This document shows positions 46,296-58,450 of a stretch of DNA of 64,000 nt, piece by piece (the stretch's first letter is position 1; each line of letters starts with the position of its first letter). The notes beneath the pieces are model-generated. The model did not search any database. It was not told where the DNA came from and saw only the letters and a list, made by a program, of their open reading frames with translations. Where the stretch lies: the NCBI GenBank assembly GCA_034440575.1, contig JAOTOL010001659.1:2209001-2273000 (forward strand). Direction: 5' to 3'. The position numbers and the translations under genes are program-made. This stretch comes from Imbricaverruca yamaguchii. Its lineage: Eukaryota > Arthropoda > Thecostraca > Neoverrucidae.

Positions 46296-46441
46296 ATTCA
46301 TTGATGGCGTCACTCACGGCAAACGAGTGCCATTCATTGATGACGTAACACTCGGAATACGAGTGCCATTCATTGATGACGTAACACTCGGAATACGAGT
46401 GCCATTCAATTATGACGGAACAGCCGGCAAACGAGCATTCG
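46296..46441. repeat. 36-bp minisatellite, about 4 copies
   Basis: GTGCCATTCATTGATGACGT recurs at exact 36-bp spacing (46327, 46363), with diverged copies on both sides. Each unit carries TGACGTAA, a cAMP-response-element-like word. Confidence 0.9.
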
Positions 46442-46447
46442 TTTGAA

Positions 46448-46522
46448 CAACAGTCTCTTCGAACAAAATGACTAAGCAGGATTGAGTCTCTTGGAACAAA
46501 ATGACTAAGTAGGGCTGAGAAC
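46448..46522 (+). repeat. Two-copy ~37-bp tandem repeat
   Basis: GTCTCTTCGAACAAAATGAC and GTCTCTTGGAACAAAATGAC, each followed by TAAG(C/T)AGG, lie side by side. Confidence 0.85.
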
Positions 46523-46654
46523 GTCTTCACAAAGAAGCAACCACAGCACCAGCAAATCACCAGACAACTCAAGCATCACCAACCTACCAACACCATAACA
46601 TCACAGCATCGCCCAACAACGCACTATCAAGCCTGCTTGCCATGATGTCTACCT

Positions 46655-46812
46655 GACACTGCTCGACGATGTCGACTGCTGACACTGCCCGTCAATGGTG
46701 ACTGTTACCTGACACTGCCCGATGATGGCGACTGTTGCCTGACACTGCCCGACGATGATGACTGTTACCTGACACTGTCCGACGATGGCGACCGCTACCT
46801 GACAGTGTTCGA
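46655..46812 (+). repeat. 30-bp minisatellite, about 5 copies
   Basis: CTGACACTGCCCGACGATGG followed by CGACTGTTAC repeats at 30-bp spacing with point differences; the first unit is shortened. Confidence 0.9.
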
Positions 46813-47665
46813 CACAGGTGGGTCTCTATGAGCTAGGGTCAGGTCTATTGCCAACAAGTCCGGACTCATCTTGGACGTATGCTGGGGAAGCGACCAGACT
46901 CTGAAACTTCGTCTGGAAAAATCAGGTGTTTCCCAGCCAATGCGTCCTTCGGGAAACAGCGTCTGCAACTCGAGTTTGGCTAGATTGCGTGGCAAGTGCC
47001 ATGCACGAGGTATTGCATACCAACTGACGTGCAACAGACTTACCATCTGTGTGTTGACGTCAGCACAAATCAGCACGTTGGCGAAACAATGTGGCCGATT
47101 AAACTAAACTTTGACAGATACGGCGCCGAAGCAAAATCAGAAATGTGACTGTGTGACATCACCAGAGCTTAATCCCTCCCCCACACCACTCTTGGAGATT
47201 AATGTGGGGAGGGAGTCAGCCGTACTATAGCACTCGACGCACCATCTTCTCCGACCAAATGCATGAAGAGAAGAAAAAAAACGACGAAAGATCACGCTCA
47301 CCATCAAGTTTCGGAGATGATCCGTATATGCAAACTGGAGCCTGTTTTTAAGGCCGTCGTGTCTTCGCGACAACTATTGTGCGAGTGCACTTGGCGCGGT
47401 GGTTGGCATTGCCAGCCGGTCCCTTCATCTGGGTGTGCGTTTAAGGCCTCGTATGGACTGCACGCACTCCTTCACTCCTTCACTATGTAGCTTGCTGCAT
47501 GTTGCATTGCATATCTTGTGTGGGAATGTGTGGAAGAGAGTTCCCTATCGGATCGTGTTTGAAACGAAAGCATAATTCCTGCCCCATTCATACCGATGAA
47601 ATTAAACCTAATACATGATTTGCATAAAGCAAAATCTGAGGCCAAATTGACAACCAAAAAATAAT

Positions 47666-47696
<31 letters not shown>

Positions 47697-48000
47697 GCGG
47701 AATTCGGCCGGGCGTGGTTGAACAGGATGCTATCATACTTCCAAAGTATTTGAACAGTAGTTCCAATTTGGAAGTTGTGAAGGTTAGTAATTTGGAACTG
47801 GACTTTGGAAGATATGAACCCCCACCCCCAGTGTCCGGAATAGGCTTCTTGGTGTGATAGAAGTGATACGACCACAGCCACAGACAATAGAAGTCTTGCA
47901 AAGAACGGCTCTGCAGTGCAGTCGGACTTGATGTCACTGATGTCTGACTTGCCCTCTGGTCGTTTGTGGGCAGTAGCTCGCACACCAACTTACTCGCTCT
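46813..48000. other. No recognisable gene; one AT microsatellite
   Basis: Short frames only. An AT run lies at about 47669-47697. Nothing else supported. Confidence 0.5.
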
Positions 48001-48004
48001 CCAC

Positions 48005-48536
48005 TTTTTACTCTTTTGTATCTTCACTCTTTCGCTCCTTCGTTCTTTAGCTCCTTCGCTCTTTTGTTCTTTAGCTCCTTCGTTCCTTTGGTCTTTAGCT
48101 CCTTCGCTCCTTCGCTCCCTCGCACATTCGTTCTCCGTCTCCCTCTCCGTCTCCCTCTCCGTCTCCCTCTCCGTCTCCCTCTCCGTCTCCCTCTCCCTCT
48201 CCCTCTCCCTCTCCCTCTCCCTCTCCCTCTCCCTCTCCCTCTCCCTCTCCCTCTCCCTCTCCCTCTCCCTCTCCCTCTCCCTCTCCCTCTCCCTCTCCCT
48301 CTCCCTCTCCGTCTACCTCTCCGTCTACCTCTCCGTCTACCTCTCCCTCTACCTCTCCGTCTACCTCTCCGTCTCCCTCTCCGTCTCCCTCTCCGTCTCT
48401 CTCTCCCTCTCCCTCTCCGTCTCCGTCTCCCTCTTCCTCTCCCTCTCCGTATCCCTCTCCCTCTCCCTCTCCCTCTCACTCTCCCTCTCCCTCTCACTCT
48501 CCCTCTCCCTCTCTATCTCCCTCTCCCTCTTCCTCT

Positions 48537-48611
<75 letters not shown>

Positions 48612-48640
48612 ACTCACCCTCTTTCTCTCCATCTCCATTT
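48005..48640 (+). repeat. Polypyrimidine tract: CTTCGTTC words, (CTCCGT/CTCCCT)n, then (CT)n
   Basis: A ~110-bp CTTCGCTCCTT-type start is followed by hexamers CTCCCT and CTCCGT (48135-48540) and about 36 CT units (48541-48610). Period-6 structure keeps Ser/Leu/Val, Leu/Pro/Arg and Glu/Arg frames open; none is a gene. Confidence 0.95.
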
Positions 48641-48884
48641 CTCATTAGCTGTCGACCTAGATTTAGCGGTGGCAGCTGCGGTTGTCACTATCTGGCTTGT
48701 TGTTGAGGAGCGCTCTGTGCCGTCTTCGTTTCGGCACGGCGGAGTGGCGCGGCATTGTCTGCTGGTGGCCGGCGGCCTTTGTGGGTGGTGGTGTCGGCGC
48801 CATCGGTGGTGTCGGGGAGGGCGTCACCAGTAGTCATAGGGCGCCGCGCGGCCATGACCGCTGGCTGCCCTGCCAACTGCTCTG

Positions 48885-49055
48885 GCTACTGGACTGGCTC
48901 CTGCACTGGGCACTGGACTGGCTACCGCACTGGAAAATTATCTGGTTACTGCCACAGCAACTGCACTGACTACTGCACTGGCTGCTACACTAGCTACTGC
49001 ACTGGCTACTGCCCTGGCTACTGCACTGGCTACTGCCTGGCCACTGCCGCCGACT
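48885..49055 (+). repeat. 12-bp degenerate repeat (CTACTGCACTGG)
   Basis: About 13 units of a CTACTGCACTGG type with frequent substitutions. Confidence 0.8.
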
Positions 49056-49477
49056 TCCCGGCCATTGCGTATGGGGGAGGGCCGTACCACTGGATACGTA
49101 CACGTAGAGGTGGGAAGTGCTATGAGCGACCACAGGATGGATCAAATCAGCCTGGCCATGAAGCAAAAGATAAAGAAGCAGCGGCGGATAGTGCTGAGTC
49201 AACTTTTTGGTCTTGAAGCATCAAATTGCAACACTCAGGTCAACGTGTGGGCAAAGGAACACTTCCCACAGAGCGCTCCGTCCTGAAGAGCTACTACTCT
49301 ACTGCAAAGTTGGATCGATTCTGCCTCGACTCCACTGGTTTCCTGTAGCGGCGGTGAATCGCCGCTGGGCAAGATGTCGCGGCGGCGGCTGAGGGTGAGG
49401 ATGGGTCCCGCTAAACAACGTCATCCGTCGACGGCCGGTCGTATTAGCCGGCGCTGGAGATCCCCGAGGAGCCGACC

Positions 49478-49570
49478 CTGAGAGATGGTGCCGTGGAGGC
49501 TGCTGGCAGCTGTTGACACCACAGGGCAGATGGCACGGCGGAAGCCGTCGACAGGTGTTGACACCGTAGA
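49478..49570 (+). repeat. ~65-bp unit shared with 56.1 kb
   Basis: GTTGACACCACAGGGCAGAT plus GGCACGGCGGAAGC matches GTTGACACCACACGAGAGAT plus GGCACGGTGGAAGC at 56.08 kb. Locally the unit is tandem (GTGTTGACACC recurs at about 49555). Confidence 0.65.
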
Positions 49571-49699
49571 CGCACTTCATAATCGAACTTCCGACCTTCC
49601 CGGGTGTCGTCCAGACTCTGATCGGAAATCCGTTGGACACATTGCCACTTTTTGTTGGCAACTGGAGAGCTATGACACTCAATGAAATGCTGCCTACAT

Positions 49700-52600
49700 A
49701 CAGATGCCTTGGTTACAAACAAATGCCTTGGTTCACACCCTGAAAGAGTTTACATCATTTACTTCTCGCCCTAAGATCCGGCAGATACTGACTATCTTAT
49801 AATTGTGTTTTTGGTGGATTGGCCTGCCAGTGAAATATGATTAGATTACATCGAATGGTAGCAAACAATCGTTTCAGGAAGTAGTGACACACCTCTGGTC
49901 GAGTTTGCAATTTTATTATAATAAGACCTACTGTTAAAACTGAAAGCAGATATATGCATATTCACCTAAGATGACCTAATATGCACGGACGTCTTTGGTA
50001 AAAAATATATAAATTGTATAATGACTGTAATGTTTTCCCAGTCCTATCCGGTCACTATATTTGAATGCAATTAATAATAGCAAAATGACCTGGAATGATC
50101 GAGATGAAGTCCCACAGTCACTAAGCCACCCCTGACACACCAACTGCATCTGGATTATCATGTCAGCATACCTCGGTCCGACTGTACCTTTGCATCTTCA
50201 AACAACAATCAACCGTTTGAGACGTCAAAAACAGTACCTACGAACGACTTTATGACAACATTAGATGACCTAAGGTGACCTTGAGGTCCCTGTTTCATAC
50301 CAGATACACTAGGTATTCATTTGAAGGTAGTGAAAGTTCAAACTACTGTCTCATGTCATTTGGTTGTCATCGCAGCAAACCAAAGTAGTGGAAGTTCTTG
50401 ACAGTGACTCACGGGTTAATGTTCCCAAGAATTGGGGCCAGGCTCCGAGTCCCTGCACTTTGCAAGAGATTTATAACTTTAAGAAATATCGACCAAAAAT
50501 GGGTATTTCATACATGTTACTTAGCTGATGCAATTCAATTTGCATCATACCTTGTGTATTGACATAGGAGGAGAATAGATGCTGATTACTGTCTTTACAT
50601 TTTCACAGTGGCAAGAATACTCAGGTCATCCAGTTAGCACGTTCTCGGTCAGGCATAATCTGTCAGTGGAAGGCTGAAAATCGATCAGGGGTGTTCCATT
50701 ATAACTGGCTAAATGTGCTGAATGGATAATTAGAGGGCAACCGTTCGCAGAACACGCCAACACAAAGGATGTTTGACAATCACCAGAGGTGCCCGAACAC
50801 CGTCACCGCCACAGGCGTGACGCGCGGCATAAAACATGATATTGCATATTATGTAGTCTTAGTTTTTACAGACATGTGCCGCCATAGCTCTCCGAAAGTC
50901 GCTTAATGTGAGGCAGTCTATTTCATCTTTTGGTGTTTTGTTCGTACATACAATTAAATGGCAAAGCCAATTGTAGATCCGGCTTCGTTTCCTAAAAGGC
51001 GAATGGGTATCACTCAGTTTTTTTGCGTTTTGCTCACTTCCGGGAAGTCGCCGTTTGGCCCTGGAAGCCCCACCCAAGGTCGAATCCTGAAAACTTCGCG
51101 GCATTTTGGAGGCGTGATTGAGCACTTCTCTATGGAAAGTCCGAAAAATGTTATTATAGGAAATGAGTGTATTCCTCGCGACGAAGAGGAGTCAGCTACA
51201 TGGCCTTCGGTGTGCCTCTGCCGCCACTCACTCTTTAGAAGCCACAAGCTTACCTTATTAGCTTGGAGGCATCTGAGCCGCTTTCTATTGTACAAACAAC
51301 ATACTATTCAGCGTCTATAAAAATTAAGGCATTGACGTTACAAAAATATTAGCGATGCATACATCAAAATCAACGTGAGGAAAGCAAATAGTAATGACAG
51401 AGGATTGTGCTGAATCAACAAATTAGGAATATTAAGCCTCCAGCCTTGCATGGAGTTCCCCACAAAAGCGACGCCTTCCAGTTTTCGCCCGTCCAGCTTG
51501 ATTTGTGTGTAACCGAGGTTGACATCACGCATGTTTTTCCCAGAATGCAGTATTACCACCTGAACGTGCCTTGGGCATTCCTATCAGCCGCATCCGCAGA
51601 GACCCGCATCCGCATCCGCACACATTTGGCTTTCATCGCCTTCGACAGAAAGGCGAACTCGGGTGTGGAACGCGAATGACTACGGTTGGAAGAAGACAGC
51701 TATTTTTATATAAAGCTTATTTTCCCTGCACCGAACATAAGCAAGTGTTTAGTGCAACCCGCTGCCGACCCGCTGGCATGTGGTTGAAAAGCCATGCGAC
51801 TCAGCAAGCCAGCTTGCAGGTTAAACGCTGTTTCGTTAACGCTTCTGATTTGATGTGCCTATGCCGCACTCTATGTTGCTCGGCGATGAGTCGCTGTGAG
51901 GCCGGAGCACCGGAAAGACGGATGTCAGGTGTTACTGAAATCCTGAGAAAAGCCTGAAGTTCACGGTGTAGGTGGGTCCGGGCCACATCGGGATAAACGG
52001 TGTCGGAGCGGGCCTCCGAGTGGCTGCCGGGTGCCGTCTGGCTGATGGTGGGTTGGGTGCGGGCCAGCTGGGGCTGTCCTGTTGGTTGGCCGGCTAGATG
52101 GCTGCTGTCGCCCCCTGGCCCACCTCTTCAATCGCCCCGACGTCGTCTCCAACCCCACCGCGGTCCATCGCCATCACTAAGCGAATTCATATAGGCGATG
52201 TCAGGCTCCTTTCTACATCACATGCGCCCATGAGTGCACCCGGCTGGTCATGGAACTAGAAGGGGTGTAGGCTTGGTGTGTGACGTCACTCTGATGTGTG
52301 TATGACGCTGGTGCTGCCACCGCCGTCCACGCTTGTCCATTTTCGGGACACACCCGTGCATGTATCATCCTGTAGCACATCCGCCATCCACTCATCCCTC
52401 TGCCACTCAACGTTCTTGGGGCAGCCAGATGCAAGCTGGCCCCGGGAAATTTCCTGGTAGCAATTTCGATAATAGAGTGTTCTGACCGCTGGACGTTTGC
52501 ACTGAGTTTCCACTAACCTCCGCTGGTCCTTAAATTACCTATGTATCACTCACATGAACCGTTCATTCCCGACCATCATTTGTTCTATTCATTCACACCA

Positions 52601-53010
52601 CACGTTACCTCGGTCCATGCTAAAACCGAGTGGACCACAATTTCTTCTTTCCAGTGTTGCATAAACATCTAGCAGGTTGTGCTTTCGAAGGTCACTGTGG
52701 GCTCAATCAGTTCTTATTGCATTTGGATTACCACTCTCAAAGTGCTACTTGGAAATGGCTGACGAGACTGTCCGGATTGCATAATTTGTATCTATTGAAG
52801 TTATTGCCCTGAAAGCTTAGCAACGCTGGGCGGTGAAATTTTCCGTCGACTTCTGTTAGGCCTTGCAACTGAATTCAGGTATCAGTGGACAATTTGCCTA
52901 GCATTACTCAATCGACGCCATGCCTGGCCTTGCACGTTGAAACTTGCGACCGGGAGCGGAATTGCTGGGTGGTCCAGTGCCTTGCCTCGCCCAGTGGCCT
53001 CTCCCGACCG
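49700..53010. other. No recognisable gene
   Basis: Mixed composition. Frames up to 128 codons (51571-51957 plus) lack recognised domains. AGGTCA/TGACCT words cluster at 50250-50310. Nothing else supported. Confidence 0.5.
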
Positions 53011-53020
53011 TCTTGCTACC

Positions 53021-53056
53021 CTATCCTGCCCTATCCTGCCCTATCCTGCCCTACTC
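53021..53056 (+). repeat. CTATCCTGCC x3 tandem repeat
   Basis: Three 10-bp copies followed by a partial one. Confidence 0.9.
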
Positions 53057-53059
53057 AGT

Positions 53060-54890
53060 TACCGGGAGGTATGGAATGCCAAAGTCGCCTCCCAGGCAAG
53101 GCTAAAATAACACTGCTCTGGCTCGTGAACTCAACGGAGGGGAGTGGGAGAGTGTTTCCTCTTGGGCCGTGGTTGTCCTCTACCAAAGTCTGGCGCCAGA
53201 CGTCCCTCGGAATATTGCTATACCACGATTCCAATCTGTGCCGCCATACCACGGAACTTGCTCGAATATCCGTCCGAAGGCCCATCGGTACCCCAGATCA
53301 TAGAGCCGGCGGGAACTTGCTGCCAGGAGATACCTGAACTTCCCAGATGTCCATTTGGCAGTTACCACTTTCGAACAATGTTCAAAAGTAACAGTCGGAA
53401 GAGTTTCGTCATGCTACCCCCCCCCCCCATGAGGAAGGGAGGGTCAAAGGTCACTCACGGTCGGCGCCCGAGGGCATATCGGCCGTAGCAGGATAGATAG
53501 CAGACTGTCCCTCTCGCTAGATCTGTGTCCGCGCTTTACTGCGGACGCCGTCGAGCTCTTATCGCGGCCGTTGCTCATCCGCCGTAAATGCACCCGGGTG
53601 AAAAGTGGATCGTGCCAGAGCCAAACTAATTGACCGAGACCGAGCGCTCGGCCGAGATAGAGGTCAAGCTCGGGACAGAGACGGACAGACATTTAGGCTG
53701 GGATCAAGTTCGGGCTCGAGACCAAGGGATGCAGCGCTCGAACTGAAGATGTGCAGACGGGAGGGAAAGAAACGGGGAGAGAAGAAGGCATAGCGCTAGG
53801 AGTCAATTATCTCCCATTCTTCCCTCTGCCTTCGGAGGGTGGAGCCTGGCGAGAGTACCCGTGGATTGCAGGGGGCGGAGCCACGGAGACAGTCTTCCCG
53901 ATAGTGTTCTAAGTTGAGTGCGGGCCTACCCCTTTCTGCCCCCCCCCCGTGACCTGGGAACTGCCAGACCTGGGGACCACTTCCAGAATCTTTACAACCA
54001 TCCTTTGCTTTTCAACACGGACACAGACGCTTCCGGAACGCTGCAAACTGTGCTGGCCTTCATCCTCGATTTAGTTTTATCGAGCCGTGCACAGTGGATA
54101 GGTAGCGATGCCGGCACCATTCGGCTCATCATATGAAAGCTTTGACGTGACTCCCTCCTAAAGACGTCGAAGTAAACTTACGCAACATATCAACCGCCTG
54201 GTTTCCAAGTTGTCCATTTTGAGATTCACAGCGTCTTCAACTCATAATTGTTATGGCTTAAGTCACTTGTAAAGATAGTTCCTGGTGACCTTAGGTAGTT
54301 CGTCCAGAGCGGCTCCTGTAGCGGTATCTAAAGCACCATTTATTCCCTCAAATAAGATGATCTCGCATGCGCCAGGACCTCCCATGGTGTGCACAACCCA
54401 CCAATGAAGCCCAGGTGCGTTTGTGAACGGAATTATTGCTCCATAATGTGGAACCTGTCGTTAAGCGATCACTCTTTCGTTGCAATGCATGGATTCGGTG
54501 TTCTATTAGAAAAAAATACCGCTAAGACCCAATGGTTATATTCGGTACCCGTTGAACGCTTTATGGGGAACTAAGTCCGACTGTTAGATTCTGGGTGCAG
54601 CCACCAACGCACCCTCGCATGCAGAAGTATTGGTCTACTCATGCACAACATCTAAAGAACAACAGAGCCACGGCGTTGTTTGCAAACATACCCGAGTGCT
54701 GGTAGGTTTAGTGCGCGTTCGTCCAGCCATCCCGCAGAATGCCACAGAACTGATGGTCAGAAATTGTGGCCGAAGTTTAGCGAATGCCTTGTTAGCAACA
54801 ATTTGTCCGACAGAGCCTTCCGATAAAACCTGTCGTCCTGAATTATGTTATTATTCCACTACGGTTTAGGTCAGGCGACTTTCCGTGCCT
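53060..54890. other. No recognisable gene
   Basis: The longest frame (150 codons, 52885-53337 plus) overlaps others on both strands. C13 and C9 runs occur at about 53418 and 53940. Nothing recognised. Confidence 0.5.
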
Positions 54891-54949
54891 AGGCGTGGGT
54901 GTTGGCACTAGCTTCGTGCTCGTAAACTTCATCATCTTTAATTTGCATT

Positions 54950-55200
54950 GCCTAATATTATGTACAGAATCAGAATGCGAGTCACATCACATCAGCATAG
55001 ATCAGGTCAGAGAGGCAAAATCGCAGCTAGGCATCTATTTGGAGTTACCAGTTGACTACAACTCCGTTCACGGGCACCGTTGTTCACGCTGCCATACACG
55101 CCTACGCAAAAGTGAAGAAAAAAAACGAAAGTTAATATATACTTGTTCCCGGTGGCGAACACCATCTCTATTTACATACCTACGTACATATTATGGGTAA
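54950..55200 (+). other. Possible short exon or TE-derived frame
   Basis: An open frame with a protein-like composition: acidic/amphipathic start (SECESHHISIDQVREA), then VHGHRCSRCHTRLRKSEEKK with a C-x2-C pair and a basic tail. The preceding TTAATTTGCATTGCC...TATGTACAG would serve as a 3' splice site ending near 54966. I recognise no family. It could be part of a zinc-binding domain of a transposon-derived protein, or chance. Confidence 0.2.
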
Positions 55201-56050
55201 TGACACCCCCATCACGCAGGAAGTCGCCGGAGTCGGCTGGGTTGGCATGAGCTGGGGCATGAATGGCGCAAGGCCGGGAGCCGGGCGGCTCTCACATGGT
55301 GCTGACAGAGGTCCGGTAACCCCGGTCCAGGTCTTGTTCTTCGTCCGTCCACTCCTCCGTCCGGCAGCATCTCCACTGGCGCGAATCCGAAGGTCTTTTT
55401 TCCTCCATCGCTTCTGGCTTCGTATGCTTTCTCTTTCATCCTTTTTTTCCACGCGGATGATCGACATTTTTCTTCAGATCCAGCCTGAACTCCCGCTCTT
55501 CCCCTCGCTGCATACGTGTCCCAAATTACTGGATGTTCCTCATTGTCTTGTGGAGCAGCATGGCCGGTTGTTAACTATGAGCCGACCATTTATATTTTTG
55601 CAATTGGGACATACCCTGCCCAGGTGTGTTGTTGTGGCGATATTTGACCTTGAAAACCACTTGCAGGCTCCTGTTTGTGGCCTGTTTTCTTGCTGGCGTC
55701 AGTCGTAGCTGCGACCTTGACACGCTGGAGTGGGAGACGACCAGCCATGTGGCGTGGGAGCTTGCTTTTTGGTTGACCGTCGGAGCATCTTTGGGAAAAT
55801 GCAAAACTTCTGACATCTCGCTCCAGCTATCAGTTGCTAGCGCTCATGTGCCCACAAACATAATTTATGCACTCACGTATGCATCCACACCCACGCTGAC
55901 GCACTTAATAAGTATATTTATGTGTTTTATTCATGGCACTCTTATAAACATTGTTGTGATTAGTTCATTTAGGGTAAGTATTGGAAACCAGAGCTAGAAG
56001 CAGCCAGCAAATTTTTTGTTTCGCATCTAAACGTGCATTTGTCCTAGCAC
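55201..56050. other. No recognisable gene
   Basis: A 171-codon plus frame (55193-55708) overlaps minus frames of 75-95 codons. No domain recognised; probably chance. Confidence 0.45.
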
Positions 56051-56054
56051 GTGA

Positions 56055-56125
56055 GATGACACCGCGGAAGCTCCTGGCAAGTGTTGACACCACACGAGAG
56101 ATGGCACGGTGGAAGCTGTTGTTGC
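56055..56125 (+). repeat. Second dispersed copy of the 49.5-kb unit
   Basis: ACACCGCGGAAGCTCCTGGC, GTTGACACCACACGAGAGAT and GGCACGGTGGAAGC in the same order as at 49.48-49.57 kb. Confidence 0.65.
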
Positions 56126-56302
56126 ATAAACGTTGAAAATTACAAAAAATATGACGTAAATTCCAAGGTGGTTTGGCAACTATCAGCAGAACGGCTTCAG
56201 TGGGCTGCACAACACCCCCTAGACGGACACGGGCTAAGGGCGATCCTCAAATGAGCCTTCAGCGATATAACAAAGGTGTGTGTATGCTTTATGTATAAAG
56301 TA

Positions 56303-56385
56303 GCCGAGAGTTGCTGTTCACCTATACACATGTTTGGAATACCTTTGTGCAAACATCCAGCGCTAACTTGGAGCAATTTACTTTA
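56303..56385 (-). repeat. Inverted copy of the 57.34-57.42-kb sequence
   Basis: GTTGCTGTTCACCTATACAC through AACTTGGAGCAATTTA is the reverse complement of 57337-57413 with a few mismatches. The two arms are about 1 kb apart and enclose the SINE-like unit. Confidence 0.8.
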
Positions 56386-56564
56386 GCATGACAAATAGAG
56401 GCATGCATTGAATGTATGCGTCGTAGTTTGGTTGTGTTCACCTTTTTTGCCAATATTCTGTCACCATCAGCGGAAACAAGTCTTTAAATGCCGGATGCCG
56501 GTCAGAAACACCAAATTTTCGACTGTTGACCCAGTCTGGACGATTGTGCACAGACTACTGTCTA

Positions 56565-56672
56565 TAATTATATATATTTATTTATTTATATGTATATATG
56601 TGTATATATGTATATATGTATATATATATATACGTATTCAAATATATATATACATATATACATACACATATT
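56565..56672. repeat. TATA/TGTATA microsatellite
   Basis: Irregular TATATG/TATATA units. Confidence 0.9.
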
Positions 56673-56799
56673 ACCCAGTTTTCATGCTGGGGTGGCTTTA
56701 TAAACAAGAATCATATTGTTAAGCAGAGCGTGTTGAGTATACCGTGGCTCCACCACCCGATCCATGAATTACAGATCAAGAGCAGAATTTTTACAGAGA

Positions 56800-56988
56800 G
56801 CTTAATGTGTCGCCAATGCACCGGCACGCCCACCCCGGTAGCCCGCTCGCGGCCTTATTGGGTCAGTTACCAACTGATCCTCCCAGCCGGGGGCTGAACA
56901 CGACCTCGTGAAGCGACTCGAACCTTATCTTGCCAGTACAGGGAAGACCAATGCAGGCCAGTGCTCTAACCAACGGAGTTACCGGGGC
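56800..56988 (-). mobile_element. tRNA-derived SINE-like element, minus strand
   Basis: On minus from 56988 the sequence begins GCCCCGGTAACTCCGTTGG (box A region with GGTTAGAGC) and carries box B GGTTCGAGTCG (56914-56924), followed by a ~90-bp GC-rich tail. The region between the boxes is longer than in a tRNA and does not fold as an anticodon arm. Confidence 0.6.
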
Positions 56989-57151
56989 GGCAAAGGGTCT
57001 CCCAAGGCTTGGGTTCTGTCGGAACCTAATGATACATTTTATCAGCTCCAAAGCTACTCATATTTTAAGGTGCTCTCACGGTCCCAAAAGACTTATAAAC
57101 AGAGCTCGACAGACTTATAAACAGAGCTTACTGCCGTCCACCAGAACTCAC

Positions 57152-57340
57152 AGTTACACGACCCCTAACTCGAAATATTTTCGATCGATTTTAGTTTTTT
57201 TCCTACGTTAAGCAACGCGCCGGTAATTTCTAAGCAGGTACACAAAGAATGGTGTATATCAGTCGTTAAAATCCGGAGTTTCTATGAAAAACCGGAGGGG
57301 TGGGTGGATGGTGCCCCACTCCCTCTAGGGCGCGTGTTAA
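57152..57340 (+). mobile_element. Family A TTAA element, right-end fragment
   Basis: Starts CCCCTAACTCGAAATATTTT and ends CTCTAGGGCGCGTG-TTAA (57337-57340). It is about the last 190 bp of the element at 7.0-7.8 kb, including the CCGGAGGGGTGGGTGGAT block. Confidence 0.75.
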
Positions 57341-57817
57341 ATTGCTCCAAGTTGGCGCTGGCTGTTTGCACAAAGGTATTGCAGACATGTGTATAGGTGA
57401 ACAGCAACTGCTGTCTAATTTCACCGCAATCCGCGTCTCAGCCAGTATCCCGATGGTGATCTCTTTACCATATCATTTACTTGTAGCTCCACTGAAGTGT
57501 CATTAAGAACACTCGGCGAGCAAGGACAACTGGCAGCCAATTGGTGACTCCCGTGCCTCGAGCACAAGGTCAGACATCACTCCGTCATCAGCACGGACTG
57601 GGGATGACGTAGTAGCCAATTGATGATCCACGTGCCTCGGGCACAAGGTCGCACATCACGCCGTCACTGGTCCTTCGACCTCCACAGAACTACTGCACTC
57701 TTCCACGAGCAGAGGAAAAAGCAGCAGAGACTAAGAAGCTGCTTCACAGTAAAAGGGTGGATGGTGCCCCACTCCCTCTAGGGCGCGTGTTAAATTGCTC
57801 CAAGTTGGCGCTGGCTG
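57302..57817 (+). repeat. 63-bp direct duplication flanking ~390 bp
   Basis: 57302-57364 and 57755-57817 appear identical. Each spans the end of the TTAA element (TTAA at 57337 and 57790) and the first 24 bp of the adjoining inverted-arm sequence (ATTGCTCCAAGTTGGCGC). The duplication therefore arose after the element sat next to that sequence. Confidence 0.85.
57515..57670 (+). repeat. Two-copy ~78-bp tandem repeat
   Basis: AGCCAATTG(G/A)TGA then CGTGCCTCG(A/G)GCACAAGGTC, CACATCAC-like and CCGTCA words occur in the same order in two neighbouring copies. Confidence 0.75.
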
Positions 57818-57829
57818 CTTGAATTTGGA

Positions 57830-58450
57830 GAAACAAAATAAGAGTCACGTTGACGGACCTGACCCTTGCAGGGTAAGTGCAGGACCCACGCATTGCTCGC
57901 CTATAGTACACCCCCAGTGCACCGTTGCTGCGAAAGGCACCGGTGGCAGGACCCGGTGGACGGCCCCGGGAGCGGGGGCACCGGACGGGAACGGGTCAGC
58001 GACTGAGATGCGGACAGAGTGCCAGAGGCGGTGCCGATTGGCAGCCCCGTCAGATCGATGTCGGGGGACGGCGGCGGCCGGCCCGCCGCCGGTCCGCCGC
58101 CGCCGTCGACAGTGACTGTTGGTGACGCCGACAGCGCGGACCCGCTTTCTCTGTGCTGCGTACGTGTGCCGCTCGCCTCGCCCCACCTGACCCGAGCCGA
58201 CCGCCGCCGAAGCGACCCCCACCCCGCCGGCCTGACCGCTTTATCCGCCGGCGCCGCGGTCGACCCGACGTCGGCCGCCGGCCGAGCTGTGCTGTCGCGC
58301 TTCCTTCCCGCCGCTCGCCGATGTAAGACACACGGCTTCGGGGGCCCAACACGCTGGCATGGGGGCGGACACGACCGGCGGTTGTTTTGTGGCTGGGGTC
58401 AGACGCGTCGCTGGGCCCACGCGGCGTTTCATCCGGCTTCCAAATAGATA
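57830..58450. other. GC- and CpG-rich segment without supported gene
   Basis: High GC with dense CpG (CCGCCGCCGTCG words) and long overlapping frames on both strands (125 and 142 codons). It is CpG-island-like, and promoter function would be inference. No TATA box or domain is recognised. Confidence 0.4.

Noticed and set aside
48024..48706. Arg/Gly, Ser/Leu and Pro/Leu frames of 150-250 codons
   Set aside because: Products of the CTCCCT/CTCCGT hexamer tract.
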